Source: Klebsiella pneumoniae | GTDB taxonomy: Bacteria > Myxococcota_A > UBA9042 | NCBI GenBank assembly: GCA_945889325.1 | Contig: CAMDBH010000026.1 | Coordinates: forward strand, 1-42,892 | Length of the DNA: 42,892 nucleotides | Reading direction: 5' to 3' | Shown: positions 9,322 through 18,141 of the stretch, in pieces | How positions within the stretch are numbered: position 1 is the first letter of the stretch | How the letters are laid out: the number at the start of each line of letters is the position of its first letter | The notes under the pieces: generated by a model | Databases searched by the model: none | Seen by the model: only the letters and a program-made list of their open reading frames with translations | Told to the model about the DNA's origin: nothing | Made by a program: the position numbers and the translations under genes

Positions 9322-9351
9322 TTGCGCAATGACGCAACTTGTCGATATACT
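9322..9351 (+). promoter_or_regulatory. Candidate sigma70-like promoter for the small exported protein/AgmX genes
   Basis: TTGCGC at 9322-9327 and TATACT at 9346-9351 are separated by 18 bases and lie about 70 bases before the ATG at 9423. The -10 match is strong and the -35 is moderate. The -35 sits in a small hairpin, GTTGCG/CGCAAC (9321-9338), which could also mark the end of the selA transcript. Predicted from sequence only. Confidence 0.4.
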
Positions 9352-9422
9352 GCGCACCGCGCGCTGGTTCTTGCTCAGCGATTCGCGGTCTCGGTTGTAG
9401 TTGTCGACTCCAGGAGAATGCC

Positions 9423-9692
9423 ATGATCTCGCGCACTTGGAAATCAATTCGTTTGGTTGCGGTGGCATTGCTTGCGCTATCGGCGTTCGCCGCCGGCGCT
9501 GACGCGCAGCAACCGGGCAGAAAGAAAGATAAATCGCGCACAGTCAGCTTTGAAGACGACGTCATTGAAACCACGCTGTTGCGGCCTGACGTCGCCACGA
9601 CGGAATCGATCAACACCAAACGGCGCAAAAGCCTGATCCGCATCCGGACTTCCTTTTTTGCCGAAATCATTCGTTCAGCCGAGGACTTGTAG
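9423..9692 (+). CDS. Small exported protein next to AgmX-like gene
   Basis: An 89-aa protein starting at ATG 9423, with AGGAG at 9412-9416 as a good ribosome site. Residues 1-28 form a Sec signal peptide (hydrophobic run VAVALLALSAFAAGADA). The mature part is short, basic and hydrophilic, ending in a helix-like stretch with FFAEIIRSAEDL. I know no named family for it. It ends only 3 bp before the AgmX-like gene, so the two form an operon and it may be a periplasmic accessory of that envelope protein; this is inferred from position. Confidence 0.7.
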   Translation: MISRTWKSIRLVAVALLALSAFAAGADAQQPGRKKDKSRTVSFEDDVIETTLLRPDVATTESINTKRRKSLIRIRTSFFAEIIRSAEDL

Positions 9693-9695
9693 CCC

Positions 9696-11594
9696 ATGGC
9701 CAAAAAGAGCCGAAGTTCGACCACCGTCGGTGGTGGTGCCGACGATGCGACCGCACGCCTGCCGCCTTCTGGGATGAATAAGCCTAAGGCAGAAGCGCAG
9801 TTGTCTGAAGATCAGCCGACGGCGATGATCGATCTGGCGGCTTTGGCGGAGTCAGAATTTGGCGGAAGTCTTGGCGAGGCAGCGGATGAAGCGACCCGCG
9901 CCATGGATGCGATCGCGCCATTAGCGGCCGCAGCTGACGATGCCACGCGGGCTATGGATGCCGTGCCGGCACCCACAGCGGCGCCCGCCTTCAAATCAAC
10001 CGACGACTCTGCGACCCAAGTGATTTCAAGCATGGCTGATTCTGGCGCTGACGACGATGGACCGACGCTGCGGGTTCCGCGCGGCTCAGGGCCCGCGCCC
10101 AGCGCGGGCGCTGCCGCGCCCAAGGCGCCCGGTGCAGCCGCGGTTGTCGTCAAACACAATGCAAAACCAGCGGATAAGCTGCCACCGACCGCGCCAGTGG
10201 TGCACAAATCAGACGAACTAACGACAGGTCGCCTTGGCCTCGACGTGCGCATGCAATGGCGCGAGGACACCCATTCCGCGCGGTTTTACGCCGAATCGGC
10301 TACCGTAACGCTTGGACAAAACGGAACTTTTCCGCTGCCCCCCGATGTGATGGGCAAGACCAAAGACACCGATCTGACGGTGCTTATCCAACCGGACGCC
10401 CAGCACAAATTTGCCCTGCGCATCGACAATCCCTCGATGACTGGGCACCTGTTGGTCGACGGGCAGGCCAAGGAAATCGCTAAGTTACGGGCGGCCGGCG
10501 GCAACCTTGTCGTGCCGATGACCGACAAGACCCACGCGGTTGTCCAGTTTGGCGAGTTCACCTTTATTCTCAGCCGCGCGTTGATACCCAAGCGCCCGCC
10601 GATCTCGCTGTGGAGCAAGGAAAATTGGGTGTTTTTGCTGGCTTTTCTGCTTTCGGTGGCCATTTTGGGCATTCCGCTGGGCCTCGGCATGAGCGCTTGG
10701 GGCCACCGCGAGCGCGCCAAGATCAAATTGGCCGAGGAAGCCATGGAACTCGAACGCCAGGTGGTGTTTGTGGAAGACGTTCAGAAGGAAGAAGAAAAGA
10801 AGCCGGAAAAAGAACCGGAGAAAAAACCTGAAGAAATCAAGATAGAGCCGCCTAAGGAAGAAAAGAAGCCCGAGGAAGCGGTCAAGCAGGAACAAAAAGC
10901 CATTGAAGACAAGCTCAAAGACTTGAGTGCCGAAGAGCGCAAGGACAAAGAGAAAGAAATTGTTAAGGAAAAAATTGCCGACGCCACCAAAGACATCGAT
11001 GCGCAATTGAACAAGGCGTTGGACATGCCGGCGACCAAATTGTTTGCCGAAGATGATGCGGCGGCAGGCAATCCAAATGGCAATCAATATCAGGCAGATC
11101 CGACGGGTGAGTTGGGCAAGAATTTGGCCGGTGACCCCAGTGGCAAAAATCGCGATCAACTCGATGGCGACGCGACCAAGAAACAGATCGCGGGCGATTT
11201 GCAAAAAGACAAGAATTCAGCTGACAAGAAAGTCGACATTGAGGGTTCGGTCAAAAAACAGAACGTTGTGCGCGTTGGCGGCAGCGTTGGCGACACGGAC
11301 GGCGAACTGCCCAAACCGGTCATCCGCGCGTACATCGCAACGAAAATGGGCGGGATCAAAGCTTGTTATCAGCGCCAGTTGCAGTCCAATCCGGAATTGG
11401 CCGGCAAGGTCAAAGTCGCGTTCCTGATCAGCCCCAACGGATCGGTCACGGGCGTGCGCAAAGACAGCACGACGCTGAACAACGATGCCGTGGAAGATTG
11501 CGTGATAAGCCTCATCAAATCTTGGAAATTTCCGCCAGCCAAGGGTGGCGGCAGCACCAAGGTCGAATATCCGTTTGTGTTCTCGTCGCACTAG
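9696..11594 (+). CDS. AgmX/PglI-type TonB-like envelope protein with six T-x-x-hydrophobic motifs
   Basis: A 632-aa bitopic membrane protein. Residues 1-130 are disordered and carry six short motifs of an acidic residue, two spacers, Thr, two residues and a hydrophobic residue (Thr 19, 42, 67, 84, 107, 124). Residues 170-300 look like a compact beta domain, possibly FHA-like. One membrane helix, WVFLLAFLLSVAILGIPLGL, lies near 310-330. A long Lys/Glu/Pro periplasmic rod (about 350-430) leads to a C-terminal AgmX/PglI domain: IKACYQRQL, GKVKVAFLISPNGSV, CVISLIKSWKFPPAKGGGS. In Myxococcus, proteins of this class act in gliding-motility and envelope-spanning machines. The rod plus C-terminal domain resembles TonB energy coupling. 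The partner complex is not in the window. Confidence 0.85.
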   Translation: MAKKSRSSTTVGGGADDATARLPPSGMNKPKAEAQLSEDQPTAMIDLAALAESEFGGSLGEAADEATRAMDAIAPLAAAADDATRAMDAVPAPTAAPAFKSTDDSATQVISSMADSGADDDGPTLRVPRGSGPAPSAGAAAPKAPGAAAVVVKHNAKPADKLPPTAPVVHKSDELTTGRLGLDVRMQWREDTHSARFYAESATVTLGQNGTFPLPPDVMGKTKDTDLTVLIQPDAQHKFALRIDNPSMTGHLLVDGQAKEIAKLRAAGGNLVVPMTDKTHAVVQFGEFTFILSRALIPKRPPISLWSKENWVFLLAFLLSVAILGIPLGLGMSAWGHRERAKIKLAEEAMELERQVVFVEDVQKEEEKKPEKEPEKKPEEIKIEPPKEEKKPEEAVKQEQKAIEDKLKDLSAEERKDKEKEIVKEKIADATKDIDAQLNKALDMPATKLFAEDDAAAGNPNGNQYQADPTGELGKNLAGDPSGKNRDQLDGDATKKQIAGDLQKDKNSADKKVDIEGSVKKQNVVRVGGSVGDTDGELPKPVIRAYIATKMGGIKACYQRQLQSNPELAGKVKVAFLISPNGSVTGVRKDSTTLNNDAVEDCVISLIKSWKFPPAKGGGSTKVEYPFVFSSH

Positions 11595-11683
11595 AATTTT
11601 TTGGGCACTAGATTTTTCGAGGCCCTAGAAATTTCCGGGTCGGCGAGCAATTTACTATGGCCTCACATAGACTTAGGACAGGA

Positions 11684-12553
11684 ATGCCGCAACAGCTCAG
11701 CACACCGGTGATTTTGCGGTTGCTGCTGACGGTCGGTTGTTGCGGCAGTTTTTCTGCTTGCGACGACAGTGAGAAACGCTTTGTGATCGCGAGCAATGAA
11801 GGCGTCGAAGCCCTGCACCGGCAGGACTACGCGGGCGCTGAACAAGCGTTTAAGCAAGCGAGCGCGTTGCGGCCCAGGGACGGTGAGACGCACTATTACC
11901 TCGGGGTGGCTGCGGTGCGCGATCCTGAGCGGTTGGCTATTGGTATCAAGCACTTTCAGGACGCGTTGGCGGTCGATCCTGCCTTTCCGGAGGCGTGGAT
12001 CGCCCTTGCGCGGGCGCAATATGAGGCCAAACAGGTGGTGCCGGCGCGCACTTCGCTCAACAAGTTGTTTGAACTCGATCCGGGTCATCCCAATGGTCAT
12101 TTGCTGCGGGCCAAAATCGCCTTGACGTCGAATCAAAAAGTGTTGGCGGATGAGGAGTTGCGCGCAGCCCTGGCTGGCGATGGTACCTTTGTGCCGGCGT
12201 ATTCCATGTTGGCCAGGCTGTACACGGACGTGGGCGGTTACGACGCGGCGCGGTTGGTGCTGGAAGAAGGCCTGCGCTTGGTGCCTGATGCGACTGAACT
12301 TCAGGAGTTGATCGGCGTGGCTTGGCTCGATCTGGGGCGTCCGGACCGCGCCAAGATGGCGCTGGATGACGCGACGGCAAAGCCGCGGGTGGCAAAATCG
12401 GCATATCTGAATTTGGCCAATGCTTGTTTGCAGTTGGGTGAGAAACCGGCTGCGATTCAGGCGCTCAAGACTTTTCTCGCCCAATCGATGGGGCAAAAAA
12501 ACGACCCGTCGGTGCTGGCGGCGCTGAAAACCTTGCAAAGACTGCAGAAATAG
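11684..12553 (+). CDS. TPR-repeat lipoprotein
   Basis: A 289-aa protein from ATG 11684, with AGGA at 11675-11678; ATG 11657 is possible but has no ribosome site. The signal peptide ends in the lipobox FSAC followed by Asp-Asp, a +2 Asp that in enterobacteria favours inner-membrane retention. The rest is helical with repeated TPR-like units such as AEQAFKQASALRPRDGETHY, KHFQDALAVDPAFPEAWIAL and ARLVLEEGLRLVPDATELQE, about six in all. TPR proteins scaffold protein complexes. It ends 9 bp before the first vertex-protein gene, so it may share that transcript, although a scaffolding role for the microcompartment would be unusual for a lipoprotein. Confidence 0.85.
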   Translation: MPQQLSTPVILRLLLTVGCCGSFSACDDSEKRFVIASNEGVEALHRQDYAGAEQAFKQASALRPRDGETHYYLGVAAVRDPERLAIGIKHFQDALAVDPAFPEAWIALARAQYEAKQVVPARTSLNKLFELDPGHPNGHLLRAKIALTSNQKVLADEELRAALAGDGTFVPAYSMLARLYTDVGGYDAARLVLEEGLRLVPDATELQELIGVAWLDLGRPDRAKMALDDATAKPRVAKSAYLNLANACLQLGEKPAAIQALKTFLAQSMGQKNDPSVLAALKTLQRLQK

Positions 12554-12562
12554 GCGGCAGAC

Positions 12563-12886
12563 GTGTATTTGGCAAAAGTGATCGGCAATGTGGTGGCGAC
12601 GCAAAAAGTCGCCGGTCTGCAAGGGATTCGCCTGCTGATGATCCAGCCGGTGGCGGAGGACGGCGCTGCCCGCGGCAAGCCGCTGGTGGCCGCCGACACC
12701 ACCCAAGCGGGTCCGGGCGATCTGGTGCACGTGACGACCTCGCGCGAAGCGGCGTTGGCCATGCCCGATCCGTTCGTGCCCGTTGATGCAGCGATCATCG
12801 CCATTGTCGACCAAGTGAACATCGAACACGAAATGGCCGCCGAGCCCAGCAAAACCAAAGCAAAATCTAATAAGCAGGCCGCATGA
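12563..12886 (+). CDS. BMC vertex protein, EutN/CcmL family (first copy)
   Basis: A 107-aa member of the EutN/CcmL pentamer family that caps the vertices of bacterial microcompartment shells. The opening [20 protein letters not shown], then LLMIQPV, the GPGDLV turn and the closing [13 protein letters not shown] follow the family pattern over the full domain. A 15-20 residue Lys/Ala-rich tail is extra. It starts at GTG 12563 with only a weak GGCGG upstream and overlaps the second copy by four bases (ATGA). No hexameric BMC-H or trimeric BMC-T shell gene is seen in this window, so the shell must be completed by genes elsewhere if it is made. Confidence 0.9.
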   Translation: MYLAKVIGNVVATQKVAGLQGIRLLMIQPVAEDGAARGKPLVAADTTQAGPGDLVHVTTSREAALAMPDPFVPVDAAIIAIVDQVNIEHEMAAEPSKTKAKSNKQAA

Positions 12887-13178
12887 TTTTAGCGCGTGTG
12901 CTCGGCAATGTGGTGGCGACGGTCAAACATCCCAGTTTGCACAGCCAAGCCGTTTTCGCGGTTCAGCCGCTTGATCACGCGCAACAGCCTTCAGGCGATA
13001 GCTTTCTGGCCGTTGATCACGCCCAGTCCGGCCCAGGCGATACCGTTTTGATCTTGCGCGAAGGCAATGGGATTCGTCAGGTGTTGGGCGACGTCAAATC
13101 GCCCGTGCGCTGTCTGATCGTCGCGGTGGTCGATCAAGTCACGGTCCACGTTGAAGTCGCAGTCGGCGGAGAGAAAAC

Positions 13179-13182
<4 letters not shown>
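12883..13182 (+). CDS. BMC vertex protein, EutN/CcmL family (second copy)
   Basis: A 99-aa second EutN/CcmL protein, diverged from its neighbour: [20 protein letters not shown], a mid-region [21 protein letters not shown] and [15 protein letters not shown]. Start ATG 12883 overlaps the upstream stop as ATGA, and its own stop overlaps the aldolase start as GTGA, so all three genes are translationally coupled. Distinct vertex paralogues in one shell are known in several compartments; two adjacent BMC-P genes in a satellite locus are, as I recall, also a feature of Haliangium ochraceum. The tight coupling to an aldolase supports a metabolic compartment rather than a stray gene. Confidence 0.9.
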
Positions 13183-13883
<701 letters not shown>

Positions 13884-13924
13884 ATTAACCGCATTATTTC
13901 AAATAGATCGCCGTGGAGGCCTGA

Positions 13925-15607
13925 ATGCGCGCATGGCTTTTGTCTTTCGCTGCCCTGACTTCTGCCTGTCAAGCCGCGCAACCTACACAAACACCAGTAG
14001 TTGCGGCGGAAGTTGCAAGCCAGAAACGTTGCTTATTGCTCAACACCAACGACAGCGAATCGAATTTTGACGGCAGCCGCTGCGGCGACAAGGGCTGTCC
14101 GACGGCCACAACTTCCGGCTTTTTGGGCACGATCGCGCGCATCGCCGGCGAGAAACAACGCCAGTTGCAAAAACGTCCCGGCGGTGTCTTGCTCGTGGAA
14201 GGCGGCGACGTTTTGCAGGGGCGCTATTTAGAACGCCAGGACAGCGATCGCACGCTGGCAGCCAAGCAGGCGTGGCACGTGTATGACCGCGCGGGCTATG
14301 ATTTCGGCACGTTGGGCAACCACGAATTTGACGGCGGCCCCAAAGTTTTGCGCAATGCCTTGCTCGGTTTGCAGCGCTATCGAATTTTGATGGCCAATTT
14401 GGATGCGGTCGGCACGAGTTTGGACCCAACGACCACGACCGGTCGGCCTCTTTACGACGAAACGGCGCTGGTGGATTGCGGCGGCATCAAAGTCGGGCTG
14501 TTTGGGCTGTTGACACCGTCGACCAAAACGATCTCCGATTTTGGCGATCTGCGTTTTCGCAATCCCGATGATACCTTGCGCACGTCTGCGCGGGCGGCCG
14601 TTGCGACGCTGAAAAGTCAAGGCGCGCAGGTGATCGTGGCGTTGACGCATATCGGCTTGGAAGATGACAAAGTGCTGGCCAAGGAAGTGCCTGAAATCGA
14701 TGCCATTGTCGGTGGACATTCGCATACGGTGCTGCCTCAGCGGGTGCAGGTCGGCAAAACGTTGATCGTGCAGACTGGGTCGCGCTTTGCCTACCTGGGT
14801 TTTTTTGATCTGGCACTGGATGCTGTGGGCAACGGGCTGGATTTGGACAAAACTACATGGAAATTGCAAGAGATTGACGGACAACTCTCCGCGGACCCGC
14901 AAGTTGAAACGGAAGTGGACGCCTTGCGCGCGACGTTGCTGCAGGAAAAAGTGATCGGCAAACGCAGCGCGCCATGGAACGTAACCGGCGGCGGATCACC
15001 GGATTATGCCCTGCGCGCCACCCGCGCCGTCTGGCATTGGGCCGAAAAAACAACCGGCCGCAAGATCGCCGGAAGTCTGCTCAATGCGGGCGGTTTCCGC
15101 AGCAACACCACCTATCCCGCGGGGCCGGTGACCAACGTTGACGTTTCGGCGATTCACCCGTTCAAGAACCGCGTGGTGCTGATCACACTGACTGGCGAGC
15201 AACTGCGCGATACAATGGAACATGCCTGCTCGCCCGGCCACAACGATGCCCACGGTCGCCGCGCGGTACTGGCTGGAATGACACTGCGTTGTGATCCGGA
15301 CAAACCGGAGACGGTGTACCGCTTTGTCGACAACAAACCGGTGGAGATTTTGCAGCGGGGGCAGCGCGTCGTTGAATTGCTTGTTGGAGGTAAGCCTTAT
15401 GATCACAAGGCAAATTACACAATCGCCACCCTTGATTATCTGGCCCGCGGCGGCAGCGGCTACTTGCCACTGGAACAAGGCGTGCGGCGGTGTTCGGATG
15501 GAAAAATTTTTGTCAACACAGATTCTTGCATAAATACGCCGCTTTTAGCGCAGATCATCGAATTGGCCGTGATCGACGGTTCTCTTGATCAACCGCTCGC
15601 ACCCTAA
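13925..15607 (+). CDS. 5'-nucleotidase/UshA-like metallophosphoesterase lipoprotein
   Basis: A 560-aa exported enzyme starting at ATG 13925 after GTGGAGGCC. The signal peptide ends in the lipobox LTSAC. The metallophosphoesterase domain has GGDVLQG, GNHEFDGG, LTHIG and GGHSHT in order. The C-terminal nucleotide-binding domain has LLNAGGFRSNTTYPAGPVT and YTIATLDYLARGG. Such enzymes hydrolyse nucleotides or related phosphoesters in the periplasm or at the surface. Oddity: the first metal motif, usually TND-x-H-G, reads NTNDSES, so the usual first His is replaced by Glu; activity or metal choice may differ. It stands 41 bp after the aldolase and may be its own unit. Confidence 0.88.
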   Translation: MRAWLLSFAALTSACQAAQPTQTPVVAAEVASQKRCLLLNTNDSESNFDGSRCGDKGCPTATTSGFLGTIARIAGEKQRQLQKRPGGVLLVEGGDVLQGRYLERQDSDRTLAAKQAWHVYDRAGYDFGTLGNHEFDGGPKVLRNALLGLQRYRILMANLDAVGTSLDPTTTTGRPLYDETALVDCGGIKVGLFGLLTPSTKTISDFGDLRFRNPDDTLRTSARAAVATLKSQGAQVIVALTHIGLEDDKVLAKEVPEIDAIVGGHSHTVLPQRVQVGKTLIVQTGSRFAYLGFFDLALDAVGNGLDLDKTTWKLQEIDGQLSADPQVETEVDALRATLLQEKVIGKRSAPWNVTGGGSPDYALRATRAVWHWAEKTTGRKIAGSLLNAGGFRSNTTYPAGPVTNVDVSAIHPFKNRVVLITLTGEQLRDTMEHACSPGHNDAHGRRAVLAGMTLRCDPDKPETVYRFVDNKPVEILQRGQRVVELLVGGKPYDHKANYTIATLDYLARGGSGYLPLEQGVRRCSDGKIFVNTDSCINTPLLAQIIELAVIDGSLDQPLAP

Positions 15608-15794
15608 AAAACGCCACTGCCGCCTTTTCTGGGCCACCAAATCGCCCTTTTCCCGCTTTGCGCCCGCAACCGCGCGTGCGCGAATTTGAAATTTTTGTAG
15701 GCGATTGCGCTGTGAATTCCATCTGCTGCAGGGCAAGCCCACGTGTAACTGAATTTGTCAAATTTCTGGATCAGAGGTCGAAAAATTTAAGTTA

Positions 15795-15822
15795 TTGAAA
15801 TGATAGAAAGCATGAAAATAAT
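15795..15822 (+). promoter_or_regulatory. Candidate promoter of the giant RNA
   Basis: TTGAAA at 15795-15800 and AATAAT at 15817-15822 are separated by 16 bases; each matches five of six positions of the sigma70 consensus. A start about seven bases downstream would begin the transcript near 15829, just at the left edge of the structured region and immediately before the 5' strand of the proposed closing helix (15833-15839). The bases upstream are A/T-rich (15680-15795), as often seen before strong promoters. Predicted only. Confidence 0.55.
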
Positions 15823-15828
15823 TTGCAA

Positions 15829-18074
15829 CGAGCGCTTGCAACATTTGTGTGAACAACGCATAGTGCTTCTTGCGTGAACGGCGGACGTTCACCAGCGACC
15901 CGAGAGTCGCAACCGACAAAAGTCCACCGCAAGGCGGAACGAATCGCGCGAGCCGCAAGGCGAACGAAGGCAAGTAGAACTGGCAAAGAAAAATGAAAGG
16001 GTTCGGCGACGAATTCCGCATTTGAGGTGAATCCATAAGCCCGCCAGCCCGCAAGCCGCAGATTGACGTTGAGACAGAAGGGAAAGAAACCCACGAGGGT
16101 GGTACGGCGCGCCAGAACCCGTTGACGACGGGGCAAAAGTTCTTGCGACTTTTGCGGTTCTAGGAACCGGATGACGCGACGGCAACGGTGGAAACGATTG
16201 AGACCTTGAGGCTTCGGCAGTTTGCTCAAAAGAGCAAAAAGTATCTTTGCGATACGACCAAGAGCGAGAAGGGAGTTGACGGCGAAATCTGTCACAAGTT
16301 TCCAGCGGAAAAGACCCTGAAGGGCGCAAAACCCAGGAGAGGTGCGAGCGCGAAACACGGCGTAAAAGTCGTCTTCGCGAATGCGCGCACAATTTGGGCT
16401 TAAATCCATGAATCCGAATGCGCGAAAGCGCGGTTGCGGATGGTGTGACCGACACAAACGGCAGAAGAGTTGCTGCGCAAGCGGCAAGCAATCTGAGACA
16501 AACTAGCGGCGACAAGCGGCGATGGGCAACCAACGCGATGCGGTCGGCGAAAAGAGTGCGAAAACGCGGTGAAAACAGCGAATTTGAACGTGTGTTGCAG
16601 GGAGGGAAATTGGACGAGGGTCAAACCGAGTTCAGTGGAAATCACCAAAGAACGGCGGATCATTTGGTGGTTCGATGGGCGTATGGGCGGTCGCGCAAGC
16701 GAGACGTTCCCGCGGTATCGAATTACGAGGTACAGCAAAGTCTAGCGAAGTATAGGAAGCGAAAGCGGAATATGCGGCAATTGGCGATGCGCAACCGGCA
16801 GGTTGCTTGTGAGATGAATGACATGGGTGCAGGTCGAACGCAAGTTTGATCGGCGCTGCGGCAAACATCAGCGATGTATCCGACCTTATGGCAAAAACTG
16901 AGCGCGGCCAACGTTTTCTCGTGCAGGCGAGCAAAGCAGAAGCGAGCGGCGGTGGCACACAGCGTGCGGTGTAAAATCCGCGCAGACCTAAAGCCGAACC
17001 AAATGCTGCAAGGCAGGCGGTGAAAGTCACGGTCAGTTGCTGTGAAATCAGAAAGCTGGCAACAGCGGACCTGAGTCGAGCCAAAATCAACGGACAGATG
17101 GAGACGGCAAACCGAAAGGTGTCCGGCTCAAGTTTGTGAATAGTCCTCTGAAGGGAAAAACCCCAAGGATGGCGCTGAGATGAAACAAGCTCAGCAGGTA
17201 CACAGTCCAACGCACCGCAGGTAACTGCACCGTGTTGTACTTGAAAAGCGGAAAATGCTTGCAAAAGCATGACGGCTTGGAAACGACGATGGCGTGAGAC
17301 GGGCCAACGAACCCGCAACACGCTGAGACGCGCCAAAATGAAGAAGTTTTAGGCAGTTGTGATCGCAAGATTGCAATGAAATAAGGCGGACACAGCTTGG
17401 CCTGACGCAGCGCACTGGGAAGCGGCTGCGGAAAAAGAAGTCGGTGTATTGAAACGTCGAAGGGGAAAGGAACCGCATAATGGCAAGTTGGCGTTGGCAG
17501 CAACGGCAGATTTGAGTCAGCGGAAGACTTCGCAAGAAGTCCAAGTGAAACGAGAAACTACCGCCAGAGCAACAAAAACGACCGACGGCATGGCGCGGCG
17601 AAGTGGCGTGAAAGATTAGACGGTACGTGGAAGTGAGGACAAAATTCTCACTTTTGCGAACTCTGCGTGAAGGCAAGTGACAGCGTCGGGCAACCGGCGC
17701 TGGTACGAAACCGAAAGCGATGGCGAAAAACCTTAGGAATCCGGCTTGCAACCGCGGTTGAAAAGGGAGAGGCAACCCAATGGGTCTCTACGCTACAGAG
17801 CAAGTCGTCCAGAATCGGCACAACCACCGGCCGCACGTTTGACAGGCGAGCGTGATGCGAAGCACTTGAAGCGCAAGCGGAAAAGTGGCAAGCATCCAGG
17901 AAATGCCTGTCAGATACGATGCAGTCAGGACAAAAACCATAGAGCGGCACACGCTGGTTCCAACCGTCCGATCAAGCTCTGTTTGGTGTAAACCAGATAG
18001 AAATGGATTTCGCAAAGAAATTCATGAGGCTAAAGGCTCCACTCACAGTTCCGCGTTGACTTCGGTCGGCGCGG
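15829..18074 (+). ncRNA. Very large ornate structured non-coding RNA, about 2.0-2.25 kb, class unknown
   Basis: No frame on either strand encodes a credible protein. The + strand is poor in T (8 and 9 of 60 in two lines I counted, 16441-16500 and 16741-16800). It is packed with perfect local hairpins, many capped by GNRA loops: 15845-15856 (GTGA), 16420-16431 (GAAA), 16470-16487, 16519-16536, 16691-16702, 17255-17270, 17359-17376, 17526-17541 and 17682-17701 (all GCAA), 17111-17120 (GAAA), 17981-17998 (GTAA). Other stems: 15874-15892, 16134-16156, 16156-16170, 16220-16237, 16240-16254, 16791-16806, 17631-17653. Long-range nested helices join the ends: 15833-15839 with 17873-17879, and 15862-15875 with 17855-17866. 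GNRA polarity fixes the sense as +. I see no group II intron domain V and no rRNA landmarks. Size exceeds OLE, ROOL and GOLLD. Function unknown; the 3' end may be near 17880, 18000 or 18074. Confidence 0.8.
18051..18074 (+). terminator. 10-bp UUCG-capped hairpin at the 3' edge of the giant RNA
   Basis: A continuous 10-bp stem (18051-18060 with 18065-18074, two G-U pairs) is closed by a C(UUCG)G tetraloop, one of the most stable RNA hairpins. A run of five T follows only about 25 bases later (near 18097), so it is not a textbook intrinsic terminator. It may stabilise the 3' end, or mark termination for the RNA facing the convergent aldo/keto reductase gene. Confidence 0.5.
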
Positions 18075-18141
18075 GAGGATGGGTTGGGGCCTTTGCTGTT
18101 TTTGCGCGATTTTGGGGGCGCGGACCGATTGGCGTACCGGC

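Noticed and set aside
9267-9422. tRNA-Sec or SECIS element after selA
   Set aside because: Only a 6-bp hairpin and a promoter-like pair are seen; no 8-bp acceptor or extended D-stem.
10485-11204. 239-codon Leu/Phe-rich minus frame opposite the AgmX-like gene
   Set aside because: It is the mirror of Lys/Glu-rich codons of the rod region and has no start signal.
16418-16849. A 143-codon + frame inside the structured region
   Set aside because: It runs through several perfect hairpins, has a basic low-information translation and no ribosome site.
15792-17775. Long minus-strand reading frames of about 190-235 codons (15792-16487, 16632-17336, 17191-17775)
   Set aside because: They arise because the + strand is poor in T, so the minus strand lacks TAA/TAG. 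They have no ribosome sites, shift frame repeatedly, and their translations are Ser/Pro/Arg/Cys-rich without family likeness, as typical of the antisense of structured RNA.
15829-18074. Group II intron or ribosomal RNA
   Set aside because: No recognisable domain V hairpin with AGC triad, no intron-type GUGYG start, and none of the universally conserved rRNA segments such as the 530 loop or anti-Shine-Dalgarno end.
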